NCBI GenBank assembly: GCA_020633205.1
Contig: JACKEB010000012.1
Location: forward strand, 248,001-312,000
Direction: 5' to 3'
DNA: 64,000 nt
Source of the DNA: Polyangiaceae bacterium
Lineage (GTDB): Bacteria > Myxococcota_A > Polyangia > Polyangiales > Polyangiaceae
Shown here: piece by piece, positions 16,204-23,819 of the stretch
Position numbering within the stretch: position 1 is the first letter of the stretch
Layout: every line of letters starts with the position of its first letter
Made by a program: the position numbers and the translations under genes
Notes under the pieces: generated by a model
Told to the model about the DNA's origin: nothing
Database searches by the model: none
Seen by the model: only the letters and a program-made list of their open reading frames with translations

Positions 16204-17115
16204 ATGCGTCGCTGGATCCTTGCTCCCCTGTTCGTGGTCGGCCTGGCCGGCTGTGGCCCCCGCAACACCAATCCCGAGCCGCCGCCACTCGAGCGCCCTA
16301 CGGGGCCCCTGAACGCCGAGCAAGCCGAACGCTACGTGGTCGACCTGGTGAACCGTCACCGGGCTGCTCATGGTCTGGATCCGGTGGAGTGGGACGAGAC
16401 GGCTGCCAAGGCTGCTCGCCGACACGCGGCTGACATGACAAGGGTGGGATACACCGCGCATTGGGGTAGCGACGGGTCGGTTCCAGAGCAGCGCTATTCG
16501 GAGGCTGGGGGAGCGCACCTTGTACAGGAGAACGCCGCCTGCTTTTTCGATGGGACGCCGCGAGAGTTGGATCCGAACCCGATGTTCGATCCATTGCAGC
16601 TCGAGCGGATCGAGAACGCGTTCTACGACGAGCAGCCGCCCAACGATGGGCACCGCACCAATATCCTCAAGCGCTGGCATAACGGGCTTGGTGTGGGACT
16701 GGCGAAGCCAGTGGGGGTCGAGCAGCCCTGCATGGCTCAGGAGTTCACCGACAAGTACGTCGACCTCGAGACGTTGCCCACCCAGGCGACGCGCGGACAG
16801 CTGATTCGCGTTGCGGGCGAGATCAAGCCGCCGGTGGAGTTCGGGGGCGTGGGACTTGGCCGCATTGACCCAGCGCGCCCGAAGTCTGCGGCGGAGTTAA
16901 ACCAGACCTCGACCTATGCGATGCCGGCTCCGGACACGCTCTACGCCCCTGAAGGCTTCGTTACTCCCAAGCCGGTCAAGGTGAATGGCGCCAAGTTCGA
17001 GATCGAAATTCCGCTTGGAAAAACTCCAGGGCGCTACATGGTCAGTGTCTGGGGGCGCTACCCAGATCAGAAAGACCTCGGGATGATTAGCCTCCGCAGC
17101 ATCACCGTGCGCTAG
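16204..17115 (+). CDS. CAP-domain (SCP/PR-1) lipoprotein
   Basis: A 303-residue predicted lipoprotein. MRRWILAPLFVVGLAGC gives a signal peptide with lipobox LAGC at residue 17. The mature protein has a CAP (cysteine-rich secretory protein/PR-1) domain at roughly residues 35-190: YVVDLVNRHRAAHGLDPVEW, ARRHAADMTRVGYTAHWG, LVQENAACFF, and GHRTNILKRWHNGLGVGLA. The CAP histidines and glutamate typical of the family are present (TAHWG, QENA, GHRTN). The C-terminal 100 residues resemble a beta-sandwich. CAP proteins are secreted and of varied function, so the role here cannot be set. An upstream frame to 16123 lacks a signal sequence. Confidence 0.85.
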   Translation: MRRWILAPLFVVGLAGCGPRNTNPEPPPLERPTGPLNAEQAERYVVDLVNRHRAAHGLDPVEWDETAAKAARRHAADMTRVGYTAHWGSDGSVPEQRYSEAGGAHLVQENAACFFDGTPRELDPNPMFDPLQLERIENAFYDEQPPNDGHRTNILKRWHNGLGVGLAKPVGVEQPCMAQEFTDKYVDLETLPTQATRGQLIRVAGEIKPPVEFGGVGLGRIDPARPKSAAELNQTSTYAMPAPDTLYAPEGFVTPKPVKVNGAKFEIEIPLGKTPGRYMVSVWGRYPDQKDLGMISLRSITVR

Positions 17116-17262
17116 CCGAATCGGTGAAGCAGTCGCGTTGCGGCCCCGACCGGGCTGGCTGAACACGCGGCACTCAGCGCTACGAGGTCGGTACAGGGGG
17201 CGCGGTCGTGACTCCGGCGACGATATGCGCTCAGGGGAGCCTCTCGGCGACGTGTGGGGCAC

Positions 17263-17280
17263 CCTCACCCCCAAACCCGG
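17263..17280. repeat. Copy of the dispersed C-rich motif
   Basis: CCTCACCCCCAAACCCGG, the longest form of a string repeated in other gaps of this window (607-625, 22411-22425 inverted, 46360-46371). It lies about 60 bp upstream of the kinase start. Confidence 0.4.
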
Positions 17281-17341
17281 GCAATTGAGCACGGGACGCT
17301 TTCACTCCGGCGTTGGCTTGGCTAGAAGCGAAGGGTGGGGG

Positions 17342-18304
17342 ATGACTGAGCGCATCGGAGAACTCATAGCTGATCGCTACCAGCTCACCTCAGAGCTTGG
17401 CCGCGGCGGCTCCAGCGTGGTGTACCGCGCCTTCGATGCTCAAGAGCATCGCGAGGTCGCGGTCAAGGTGCTGCACGAGAGCTTTGCTGGCCGTGAGGAC
17501 TTCGGCGTGCGCATGGTGCGCGAGTTCCGCGCGATGCGTCTGCTGGCAGGCACGGCCGCAGTTCAAGCCTACGGGCTGTGTGCGAGTCTCCAAGGCGCGC
17601 TGTGTCTCGTGATGGAGCTGCTCGAGGGCAAGGACCTGGATGATCACCTGCTGCGGCCGGAGGCACGCGGGCGGGGTGTCTCCGTGTCGGAGCTCTTGAC
17701 CCTGCTGCACCCGATCATCACCACGCTCGAACGTGGGCATGAGCTGGGCATCGTCCACCGCGATTTGAAGCCCGGCAATGTGTTCGTGCTCGCACGAAGT
17801 TGGCAGGGCGAGGCGTCTGGGGAGTACCAAACCCGGGGCCAGGAACTCAGCAGTCGAGTGCGCCTGCTCGACTACGGCTTCTGCCACGCATCCGATACTC
17901 GTTCCATCACACCCCACGGAACCGTGTTGGGCTCGCCGAGCTACATTGCGCCCGAGGTCTGGCGAGGTCGCGCGGGCGCGCCGGATCCGGCAATCGATAT
18001 CTACTCGCTGGGTGCGATCGTGTTCCGCTTGCTGGCGGGACGGGTGCCGTTCGAGGCGGATAGCCTCAGGCGAAAGCTGGAGCTGGTGTGCACTGGCGAG
18101 CGACCCAGCCTGCATGCGCTGCGGCCCGATTTGCCCGTGGAGATCGACGACTGGGTGCAGCAGGTGTTGGCGATCCAGCCGAAACACCGCTTCAGTCGCG
18201 TTGGCGCGCTCTGGGCGGCGCTCCAGGAGGCGCTCGGCGAGCGCTACGACGCCAAGCGCGGCGGTGTGCTGAGCGAGCCGCCCGACGAAGCCCACAGCGG
18301 CTGA
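17342..18304 (+). CDS. Serine/threonine protein kinase
   Basis: A 320-residue soluble Hanks-type kinase consisting of little beyond the catalytic domain. Seen in order are the glycine loop ELGRGGSSVVYRAFD, the ATP-binding Lys at residue 42 (VAVKVL), the catalytic loop HRDLKPGN (Asp 141, Lys 143), the Mg motif as DYG (Asp 177) instead of DFG, the activation segment to GSPSYIAPEVW, and DIYSLGAIVFRLLAGRVPF. The catalytic residues are intact, so activity is expected. No membrane helix or sensor domain follows, which is less usual among myxobacterial kinases. ATG 17342 follows GGGTGGGGG; the frame is open to 17138 but unsupported. Confidence 0.93.
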   Translation: MTERIGELIADRYQLTSELGRGGSSVVYRAFDAQEHREVAVKVLHESFAGREDFGVRMVREFRAMRLLAGTAAVQAYGLCASLQGALCLVMELLEGKDLDDHLLRPEARGRGVSVSELLTLLHPIITTLERGHELGIVHRDLKPGNVFVLARSWQGEASGEYQTRGQELSSRVRLLDYGFCHASDTRSITPHGTVLGSPSYIAPEVWRGRAGAPDPAIDIYSLGAIVFRLLAGRVPFEADSLRRKLELVCTGERPSLHALRPDLPVEIDDWVQQVLAIQPKHRFSRVGALWAALQEALGERYDAKRGGVLSEPPDEAHSG

Positions 18305-18418
18305 CGGCGAGTCCGCACAACGCTTCTGTAACCATCACAATTCGCCACCCGCTGCCCCAAGCTTTGGGTAAGTTCTCGATGCGTCTCGCGACGGGGCGCC
18401 TTCTGAATGGAGTGGAGC

Positions 18419-19213
18419 ATGGCGGCAAAGCGAAGCAACGCGAAGAGCACCGGTCCCGTAAAAAAATCCCCAGGGAAAAAAGCGAGCAAACCCGCTGCGA
18501 AGAAGGCAGCCAAGAAGGCGAGCAAGCCCGCTGCGAAGAAGGCAAGCAAGCCCGCTGCGAAGAAGGCAGCCAAGAAGGCGAGCAAGCCCGCTGCGAAGAA
18601 GGCAGCCAAGAAGGCGAGCAAACCCGCTGCGAAGAAGGCAGCCAAGAAGGCGAGCAAGCCCGCTGCGAAGCAGGCAGCGCAGCCCGCGAAGGCAGCAGCC
18701 AAGCCTGCGAAGAAGGCGGAAGCTCCGGCGCAGGTCGCTCCGCCTGCCGCCGCAGGGCTTGCGGTGGGCGACCAGGCGCCGAGTTTCGAGCTACCTGATC
18801 AGGACGGAAACACGCTTACATCCGCCAGCCTGGTGGGGGCGCCCTACATCATCTACTTCTACCCCAAGGACGACACGCCGGGCTGCACCAAGGAGGCATG
18901 CGGTTTCCAAGCGGAAAAGCCTGCTTTCGAGAGCGCCGGAGTGAGAGTGATCGGCGTCAGTCCCGATAGCCCGGCGAGCCACACCAAGTTTCGCGCGAAG
19001 TACGGTCTCGAGTTCACGTTGCTGTCCGATGCAGACAAGCAGCTGGCCGAGGCCTATGGCGTCTGGGTGATGAAACAGAACTACGGGCGCCAGTACATGG
19101 GGATCCAGCGCAGCACATTCCTCGTGGATGCTGCTGGCAAGGTTGCCCGGTCGTGGCGCAACGTGAAGGTGAACGGCCACGTCGAAGCCGTGCTCGGCGC
19201 TTCGCAGGCTTAG
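18419..19213 (+). CDS. Peroxiredoxin (BCP type) with H1-like basic tail
   Basis: A 264-residue protein. The C-terminal ~150 residues are a bacterioferritin-comigratory-protein type peroxiredoxin: GDQAPSFELPDQDGNTLT, then YPKDDTPGCTKEACGF with the peroxidatic Cys 156 and the resolving-type Cys 161. The N-terminal ~110 residues are almost pure Lys/Ala/Pro/Ser (repeats of KKAAKKASKPA), the composition of bacterial histone-H1-like proteins. It would reduce hydroperoxides, using thioredoxin. The tail suggests binding to DNA, polyphosphate or other anionic surface, which is inference. ATG 18419 follows GGAGTGGAGC. Convergent with the EAL gene. Confidence 0.92.
   Translation: MAAKRSNAKSTGPVKKSPGKKASKPAAKKAAKKASKPAAKKASKPAAKKAAKKASKPAAKKAAKKASKPAAKKAAKKASKPAAKQAAQPAKAAAKPAKKAEAPAQVAPPAAAGLAVGDQAPSFELPDQDGNTLTSASLVGAPYIIYFYPKDDTPGCTKEACGFQAEKPAFESAGVRVIGVSPDSPASHTKFRAKYGLEFTLLSDADKQLAEAYGVWVMKQNYGRQYMGIQRSTFLVDAAGKVARSWRNVKVNGHVEAVLGASQA
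18479..18680 (+). repeat. Tandem repeat encoding Lys/Ala/Pro tail
   Basis: Imperfect tandem units of about 36 bp (with 24-bp variants), each containing GCCCGCTGCGAAGAAGGCAG, encoding the KKASKPAAKKAA tail of the peroxiredoxin. Such arrays expand and contract by slippage, so length variation between strains is likely. Confidence 0.9.
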
Positions 19214-19227
19214 TCGCTTGGGGGCAC

Positions 19228-19255
19228 GGTGAGCCTGAGAACTTGCAGGCTCGCC
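19228..19255. terminator. Hairpin between convergent peroxiredoxin and EAL genes
   Basis: GGTGAGCCTG (19228-19237) pairs with CAGGCTCGCC (19246-19255) with one G-U wobble and an 8-nt loop. It sits in the middle of the 52-bp convergent gap. No T-tract is present on either strand, so it may be only an mRNA end structure. Confidence 0.4.
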
Positions 19256-19265
19256 GCGCCGCCGC

Positions 19266-20060
19266 TCAGGGCTCCGGTGGCCAGGCGACGCGCGGCATGG
19301 GGAAGCCGGGGCGAGCAAACAAGTAGCCCTGGCCATAGTGAGCGCCGGTGTCCCTCGAAGCCACGAATTCGCTGTAGGTCTCGATCCCCTCAGCGACGAC
19401 CACTGACCCGAGATCCACGCACAACCTCACCACGCTCTTCACCAGCTGTTGCTGGCGGCGGCTCTGGTCGATGCCTTCGATCAAACCGCGGTCTAGCTTC
19501 ACCACCCGCGGCTCGAGGTCCGCGATGCGCTTCAGGTTCGAGTACCCCGCCCCGAGATCGTCGACCACCAAATGAATGCCGCCCCGGGAGCGCACCTCGT
19601 TGAGCACGCTGCGGCACAGCTCGAAGTGGGTCATCGGCACGCTCTCAGTGATTTCCACGTAGATGTCGTGGTCGTGGATGAAGATCGGATCGTCCGGACG
19701 GACCAGCCAGCTCTCGTTGAGTTCGCTCGGGTGCACGTTCACGAAGAGTGGGATCCCGCTACACAGGGGCACGGCGATCTCGCGGATCATGCGTCCAAGA
19801 CGCCCGGAGCAGCCCGTGTCGACGGCACGCTCGAAGAGCATGGCAGGGTTGGCGAAGGTCGGAACGGAGCAGCGGACGAGGGCCTCGTAGGCGAAGAGCG
19901 CGCCGTCATCCAGGTTGATGATCGGCTGAAAAACGACGCTCAAGTCGTCCGCCTGGACCATGTTGTCCAATGCGACCATCGAGTCACGCCGACGGAATGT
20001 GCCTCCCGGGGGCGCGTTCGGCGCGTCGGAGAGAATGTTCGTGTGCGGTGTGTACTTCAC
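19266..20060 (-). CDS. EAL-domain protein (probable c-di-GMP phosphodiesterase)
   Basis: A 264-residue EAL protein with nothing else attached except ~30 N-terminal residues. The active-site set looks complete: YEALVR (EAL), FVNVHPSELNE, IYVEITES, LVVDDLGAGYSNL, VVKLDRGL, VVVAEGIET and AHYGQGYLFARP. On this basis it should hydrolyse cyclic di-GMP to pGpG with Mg2+ or Mn2+. No sensory or membrane domain is present, so control must be by a partner or by expression. A GTG at 20060 is the annotated start; ATG at codon 28 (MVALDNMVQ) is an alternative. Convergent with the peroxiredoxin. Confidence 0.9.
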   Translation of the reverse strand: MKYTPHTNILSDAPNAPPGGTFRRRDSMVALDNMVQADDLSVVFQPIINLDDGALFAYEALVRCSVPTFANPAMLFERAVDTGCSGRLGRMIREIAVPLCSGIPLFVNVHPSELNESWLVRPDDPIFIHDHDIYVEITESVPMTHFELCRSVLNEVRSRGGIHLVVDDLGAGYSNLKRIADLEPRVVKLDRGLIEGIDQSRRQQQLVKSVVRLCVDLGSVVVAEGIETYSEFVASRDTGAHYGQGYLFARPGFPMPRVAWPPEP

Positions 20061-20364
20061 GGTGGTTCCGTCCGCGCTGGGGAGGGGAGCCGGCGGGCAA
20101 TCTCCAAGTTTAGCACCAACGCCCGCTCGCTGGAGACTGAGACCGCCCGCCCCCTCAAATGCCTGGCCATTGTTGCGGCATTTGCCCGGGGGATCCGCTG
20201 ACCGCAGCCCATCGTCTCCCCACCCAAAGTCGCCGCCTGCCCGCTTGAACGACGGGTGCGCGGAACTTTCGGGGTGTCAGCGTTTCTGGAGCTGACTACT
20301 AGTGGCTGCAGGATTCGAGCTCGCGAGGAACGCTTCGCTGGCTCGAGTGATCGGGAGGACGGCG

Positions 20365-21402
20365 ATGAAGTTGCGTGAGCGGAACCGGAGCGTGTCGAAG
20401 ACTGGAGCCAGGCGAGCCAGAGTTTGCTCGAGTCGCTGGGGCGCGGCGCTCTTGATCGGCGCGAGCGCGCTTTGGGTGTTGCCACTCACCGGCTGCGAGA
20501 ACACCGCCAAGACCAGTGTGACCAAGGCGACACCCCATGTGACCCGCTTGGTAAAGACTGCGACCGACGACATTCAGGAGCTCGAGCGCGGGCTGCCGAA
20601 GGGCGCAGAAGCGCTCGGCCAAGAGTTGTTTCCCCAGGAAAAGAAACCTGAGGCGGAGCCCGCTGCTGAAGCGTCAGCCTCCCCCCCAAATCCAGCGTCT
20701 CCCTCCAATCCAGCTGCCGGCAAGAAGTCGCCGCTCGGAGATCCTCAAGAGCTCAAGCGCATCATCGAGCAGGTGCGCGCCAAGGACGCCGATTTGCGAG
20801 TCGCCAAGTCCACCTTCTTCGCGCTGGCAGATCCGTCGGGAAAGGTGCTGCGTAACGATCAGCAGCAAGACTTGATGGCAGGTAAGTCGCTCTTCGAGAG
20901 CTACCCACAGCTCAAGACTGCTCTCACCACCAAGGAACCCTACGTGCGAACCCGCGGCAGCATGCCTGAGGCGAGCGGCATCCGCGGCCGCGATGACGCC
21001 CAGCTGGTGCTCGCGAGCCCGGTGCGTGAAGCGGGCAAAGCAGAGGGCGAGGTGAAGGCGCTCTACGTGTCGGGCTGGTCCTGGACCAGCTATTGCTACC
21101 GCCTGGAGAACGCGCTCAAGGGCTGGCATCAAGATGAGCGCGGCGAAGAAAACGGGAAGCCGGGCAAGATGCCCGTAGCCTACGTTTTTGCTGTCGTCGG
21201 CGATCAGGTCTACGGCGCGCCAGAAGCACCCCAGGTGAACATCGACACCGTCAAGGGGCTCAAGGTGCTGGACCACACCTCGGGCGATAACGTGTTCTCC
21301 AAGGAGCTCGAGATCACGGATCGCGCGTTTGGACTGGTGGCTCAGCGCGCACCAGCGTTTGGTGATGATGTCGCGATCGTGATCCTGCGCAGTGAAACTT
21401 GA
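20365..21402 (+). CDS. Lipoprotein with Cache-like region
   Basis: A 345-residue predicted lipoprotein. The long basic n-region MKLRERNRSVSKTGARRARV leads into a hydrophobic stretch ending in lipobox PLTGC. A Pro/Ala/Ser-rich linker (residues ~95-125) follows. The globular part contains FFALADPSGKVLRNDQQ, MAGKSLFESYPQLKTAL and GEVKALYVSGWSWTSYCYRLENAL, which reads like a periplasmic Cache/PAS-type ligand fold. The resemblance is by pattern only. No output domain follows. ATG 20365 has GGGAGGACGGCG upstream, a good ribosome site, and is preferred over the upstream 20302. Envelope-located; function unknown. Confidence 0.72.
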   Translation: MKLRERNRSVSKTGARRARVCSSRWGAALLIGASALWVLPLTGCENTAKTSVTKATPHVTRLVKTATDDIQELERGLPKGAEALGQELFPQEKKPEAEPAAEASASPPNPASPSNPAAGKKSPLGDPQELKRIIEQVRAKDADLRVAKSTFFALADPSGKVLRNDQQQDLMAGKSLFESYPQLKTALTTKEPYVRTRGSMPEASGIRGRDDAQLVLASPVREAGKAEGEVKALYVSGWSWTSYCYRLENALKGWHQDERGEENGKPGKMPVAYVFAVVGDQVYGAPEAPQVNIDTVKGLKVLDHTSGDNVFSKELEITDRAFGLVAQRAPAFGDDVAIVILRSET

Positions 21403-21442
21403 GCTGCGGCGAAACTTGAGCGGCAGTGAAACGTGAGCTGCG
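21392..21442 (+). repeat. Three 17-bp tandem repeats over a stop codon
   Basis: GTGAAACTTGAGCTGCG (21392-21408), GCGAAACTTGAGCGGCA (21409-21425) and GTGAAACGTGAGCTGCG (21426-21442). The stop codon of the upstream lipoprotein (TGA at 21400-21402) lies inside the first unit, and the array runs up to the end of the convergent gene at 21445. Confidence 0.85.
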
Positions 21443-21444
21443 GC

Positions 21445-21696
21445 TCAGGCGCTTTCGTCTTCGTACTCGTCAGCGATCGCTCGCAGATCACGCTTCTTGA
21501 GGGGCTCGTCGGGGCCAAGTCGCCCGAGGCGGTGCAAGCCGTAGAGCATCACGAGCAGTGCGCCAACGGTGAGCCAAGCGCCCACGGCTTGAGAAGCTGT
21601 CACGCTGAGCGCGATTCCAAGCAACGTGAGGGAGGCGCCAATGGCGAGTACACGCCGTTCGGGGGCTGGAGTCGGGGCGTCCGTGCTCACGGCCAC
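21445..21696 (-). CDS. Small two-helix membrane protein
   Basis: An 83-residue protein with a Pro/Ala N-terminus, two hydrophobic helices (RVLAIGASLTLLGIALSVTA and VGAWLTVGALLVMLYGL) and a charged cytoplasmic tail (PDEPLKKRDLRAIADEYEDE). No family is recognised. A GTG start at 21696 overlaps the upstream lipoprotein stop by about 10 bp, so the two are co-transcribed and probably translationally coupled. The partnership with an outer lipoprotein suggests an envelope role, which is inference. Confidence 0.65.
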   Translation of the reverse strand: MAVSTDAPTPAPERRVLAIGASLTLLGIALSVTASQAVGAWLTVGALLVMLYGLHRLGRLGPDEPLKKRDLRAIADEYEDESA

Positions 21697-22238
21697 TTCT
21701 CGGCGCGGGCGCGGACCAAGAAGTCACGCACATCCCGCTTGAGCTTGTTCTCCGCGGTAATGGTCGTCTCTTCGTGCTCGGTGCCGACCTGGTCGTCGTA
21801 GAGGTACGAGTCGTCCTTGAGCACCAAGATGCGCGCGTCCGCTTCGTCGCCCATGCCGCGCGCGAGCACCAAGGCGTCGCTGTCGGAGTCCACTTGAGGC
21901 AGCACGCTGGCGATCTTGCTGCGTTCTTGGGCGTTCGTGTACGCCACGCCGAATTTGTGCCCGGCGACGCTCACGTCGACTTCGAGCTCCAGACCTTCGG
22001 CGAGCGCCATCATTCGCCCAGCGGCGGGGCCATCTCCGTGGTCCCGCATCGTGGTGGCGATCAGCTGAACCGCGCGGCGCTCGTCCAGGGGACGCATCTT
22101 GTTCGGCGCCCGGGGAGGCTCGCCGCCGCAGCCGAGGGTGAGGGTCGCGCCGGCGAGCAAGAGCAAGAGCCCGCGCCGACCGAGCCAGTTCTTGGGGAGA
22201 CGCGCCGGGGAGTGGCGCTTCTGAGCACTAAGCGTCAT
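21687..22238 (-). CDS. Lipoprotein of unknown function
   Basis: A 183-residue predicted lipoprotein: MTLSAQKRHSPARLPKNWLGRRG is the basic region, LLLLLAGATLTLGC the hydrophobic core with lipobox LTLGC. The mature part starts GGEPPRAPNKMRPLDERRAV and is mainly alpha/beta with acidic patches (VDSDSDALVLARGMGDEADA, VLKDDSYLYDDQVGTEHEET). I recognise no domain. ATG 22238 was chosen because it gives a complete signal peptide; the frame upstream runs across the divergent promoter. The small membrane protein gene follows it. Confidence 0.75.
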   Translation of the reverse strand: MTLSAQKRHSPARLPKNWLGRRGLLLLLAGATLTLGCGGEPPRAPNKMRPLDERRAVQLIATTMRDHGDGPAAGRMMALAEGLELEVDVSVAGHKFGVAYTNAQERSKIASVLPQVDSDSDALVLARGMGDEADARILVLKDDSYLYDDQVGTEHEETTITAENKLKRDVRDFLVRARAEKWP

Positions 22239-22410
22239 GTCGCTCACGCTAGCGGACGTCGCTCGCCTTGGCCAGGTCACAAGCCAAGCGCCCGGGCTCG
22301 ACACCGAGATGCCATTGGGAGGTACTCTACGGCGGAAAAGCGCGCTATCACCGGTACCCGTGAGGCGTGTAACCACTCTTGCCCACCGTCTGAGTCGCGT
22401 GACCCTTCGG

Positions 22411-22425
22411 GTTTGGGGGGTGAGG
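22411..22425. repeat. Inverted copy of the dispersed C-rich motif
   Basis: GTTTGGGGGGTGAGG, the reverse complement of the CCTCACCCCCAAAC string found elsewhere in the window. Here it overlaps the likely ribosome-binding site (GGTGAGG) of the lipoprotein gene starting at 22432, so it could influence translation. Confidence 0.4.
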
Positions 22426-22431
22426 CGCGCC

Positions 22432-23055
22432 GTGATCCAGCCCGTGCTGCGCACTGCAGGTGCCGCGGCGCTGCTGCTTGGCTGCACCGGTGAGGCTTTG
22501 CCGGACCCGCGCGTGGCAGCCCAGGCCTACGCCGACGCGGCTCAGCGCGGCGACGACGCCGCTATCTACGGCATGCTTTCGAAGGAAGCCCAGGCGACTT
22601 ACGGACGCGAAGGCACGAAGAAGCTGGTCAAAGACGCGAAGGCCGAGCTCGCCCAGAGTGGGAAGTCACTGGCGTCGCCCAGCACGCAAATCGAAGCGCG
22701 CGCCACCGTGCGCTTCACCGACGGCGAGGACGCGGTGTTGGCGATTGAAGACGGCGACTTTCGCGTCACGGCGGCGCTGGCGTTGCCGAGCGGTGCCCGC
22801 ACGCCAGCACAGGCGCTGGGTGAGCTCCGCGCCGCTCTGGCGAGGCGCAGCTACGCGGCCCTGATGCAGGTGCTGAGCGCAGAAACGCGCGCCGCGGTCG
22901 AGCGCGACCTGGCGGCTCTGGTTCAGGGCCTCGAGCACCCCGACAGCCTCGACATCCGCGTGGACGGGGACAAGGCCAGCGTGACGCTTCCGGGAGGACA
23001 CAGCGTTTCGCTGGAGCGAGAAGAAGGCGTGTGGAGGGTCGAAGACTTTCGGTGA
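22432..23055 (+). CDS. Lipoprotein of unknown function
   Basis: A 207-residue predicted lipoprotein: MIQPVLRTAGAAALLLGC ends in lipobox LLLGC. The mature region begins with a DPRVAAQAYADAAQRGDDAAIYGMLS pattern, as in NTF2-like or stress-related repeats, and a second similar copy (PAQALGELRAALARRSYAALMQVLSAETRAAVERD) suggests an internal duplication of about 90 residues. GTG 22432 has GGTGAGG six bases upstream. GTG 22420 would add MRRA and is an alternative. First of a three-gene set with the DUF4159 protein and the VWA-like membrane protein. Confidence 0.75.
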   Translation: MIQPVLRTAGAAALLLGCTGEALPDPRVAAQAYADAAQRGDDAAIYGMLSKEAQATYGREGTKKLVKDAKAELAQSGKSLASPSTQIEARATVRFTDGEDAVLAIEDGDFRVTAALALPSGARTPAQALGELRAALARRSYAALMQVLSAETRAAVERDLAALVQGLEHPDSLDIRVDGDKASVTLPGGHSVSLEREEGVWRVEDFR

Positions 23056-23057
23056 GC

Positions 23058-23819
23058 ATGCAGCGCTTCTCTCGCAGGCATGCCCTTGCCGGCCTAGCTG
23101 CCGTGCTGTGCGCCTCGCGCGCCACAGCGTTTGGTCAAGCTGGCGCGTTTCAAGCGCGCTTGCTGAAAACTGGCGGCATCGAACCGTCAGGACCTCGGCT
23201 GAGCGGTCCCGAGCGCTGGGGTTGGGAGCTCGTGCGCCGCACCAGCGCCCCGGGCCGCTTGGTCACGAAGCTGGTCGCGGCTGACGACCCAGCTCTGTTC
23301 GATGAACCCTTCGTGATGTGGTGCGGAGAGAAGCCGCCGCCGCCGCTCTCAGGGCCTGAGCGGCGCGGCCTCTTGCAGTTCATCCACCTCGGCGGCGTGC
23401 TCCTGATTGACGACTGGGACCCGCAGAGCGGCGCCTTCACCAAAGCTATCCGTGCGGAACTGGAAGGCCTGTTGCCCGAGTCGCCGATCGTAGCGCTGCC
23501 ACCGGAGCATGTGCTCTTCAAGACGTACTACATCGTTGACCGCCCCTATGGCCGCTTGGAAGGCCCCAAGACGGTGGAAGCGATCGTGCGTGGCGGCTAC
23601 GCCCAGGTGCTGCTCCTGCAGCACGATATTCTGGGAGCGCTGGCCCGCACGCGGTCTGGTGGTTGGGCACTGGGCGTTGAGCCAGGTGGCTTTCTGCAGC
23701 GCGAATATGCGATTCGCTTGGCCGTCAATATCGCGATGTACGTCTTGTGCTCGGACTACAAAGACGACCAAGTGCACGTCGCTTGGCTGATTCGTCGTGG
23801 CGCCGCCGTGAGGCCATGA
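23058..23819 (+). CDS. DUF4159-domain protein
   Basis: A 253-residue protein with an N-terminal export signal (MQRFSRRHALAGLAAVLCAS, a twin-arginine-like SRRHALA) and a DUF4159 domain. It shows LSGPERRGLLQFIHLGGVLLIDDWD, LPPEHVLFKTYYIVDRPYGR, a GGYAQVLLLQHDILGALA strand-helix and REYAIRLAVNIAMYVLCSDYKDDQVH. DUF4159 usually occurs with BatA/VWA and MoxR proteins of the aerotolerance-type cluster; its activity is unknown. Starts at ATG 23058, with GTG 23052 (overlapping the upstream stop) as alternative. Its own stop overlaps the next ATG (ATGA). Confidence 0.87.
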   Translation: MQRFSRRHALAGLAAVLCASRATAFGQAGAFQARLLKTGGIEPSGPRLSGPERWGWELVRRTSAPGRLVTKLVAADDPALFDEPFVMWCGEKPPPPLSGPERRGLLQFIHLGGVLLIDDWDPQSGAFTKAIRAELEGLLPESPIVALPPEHVLFKTYYIVDRPYGRLEGPKTVEAIVRGGYAQVLLLQHDILGALARTRSGGWALGVEPGGFLQREYAIRLAVNIAMYVLCSDYKDDQVHVAWLIRRGAAVRP

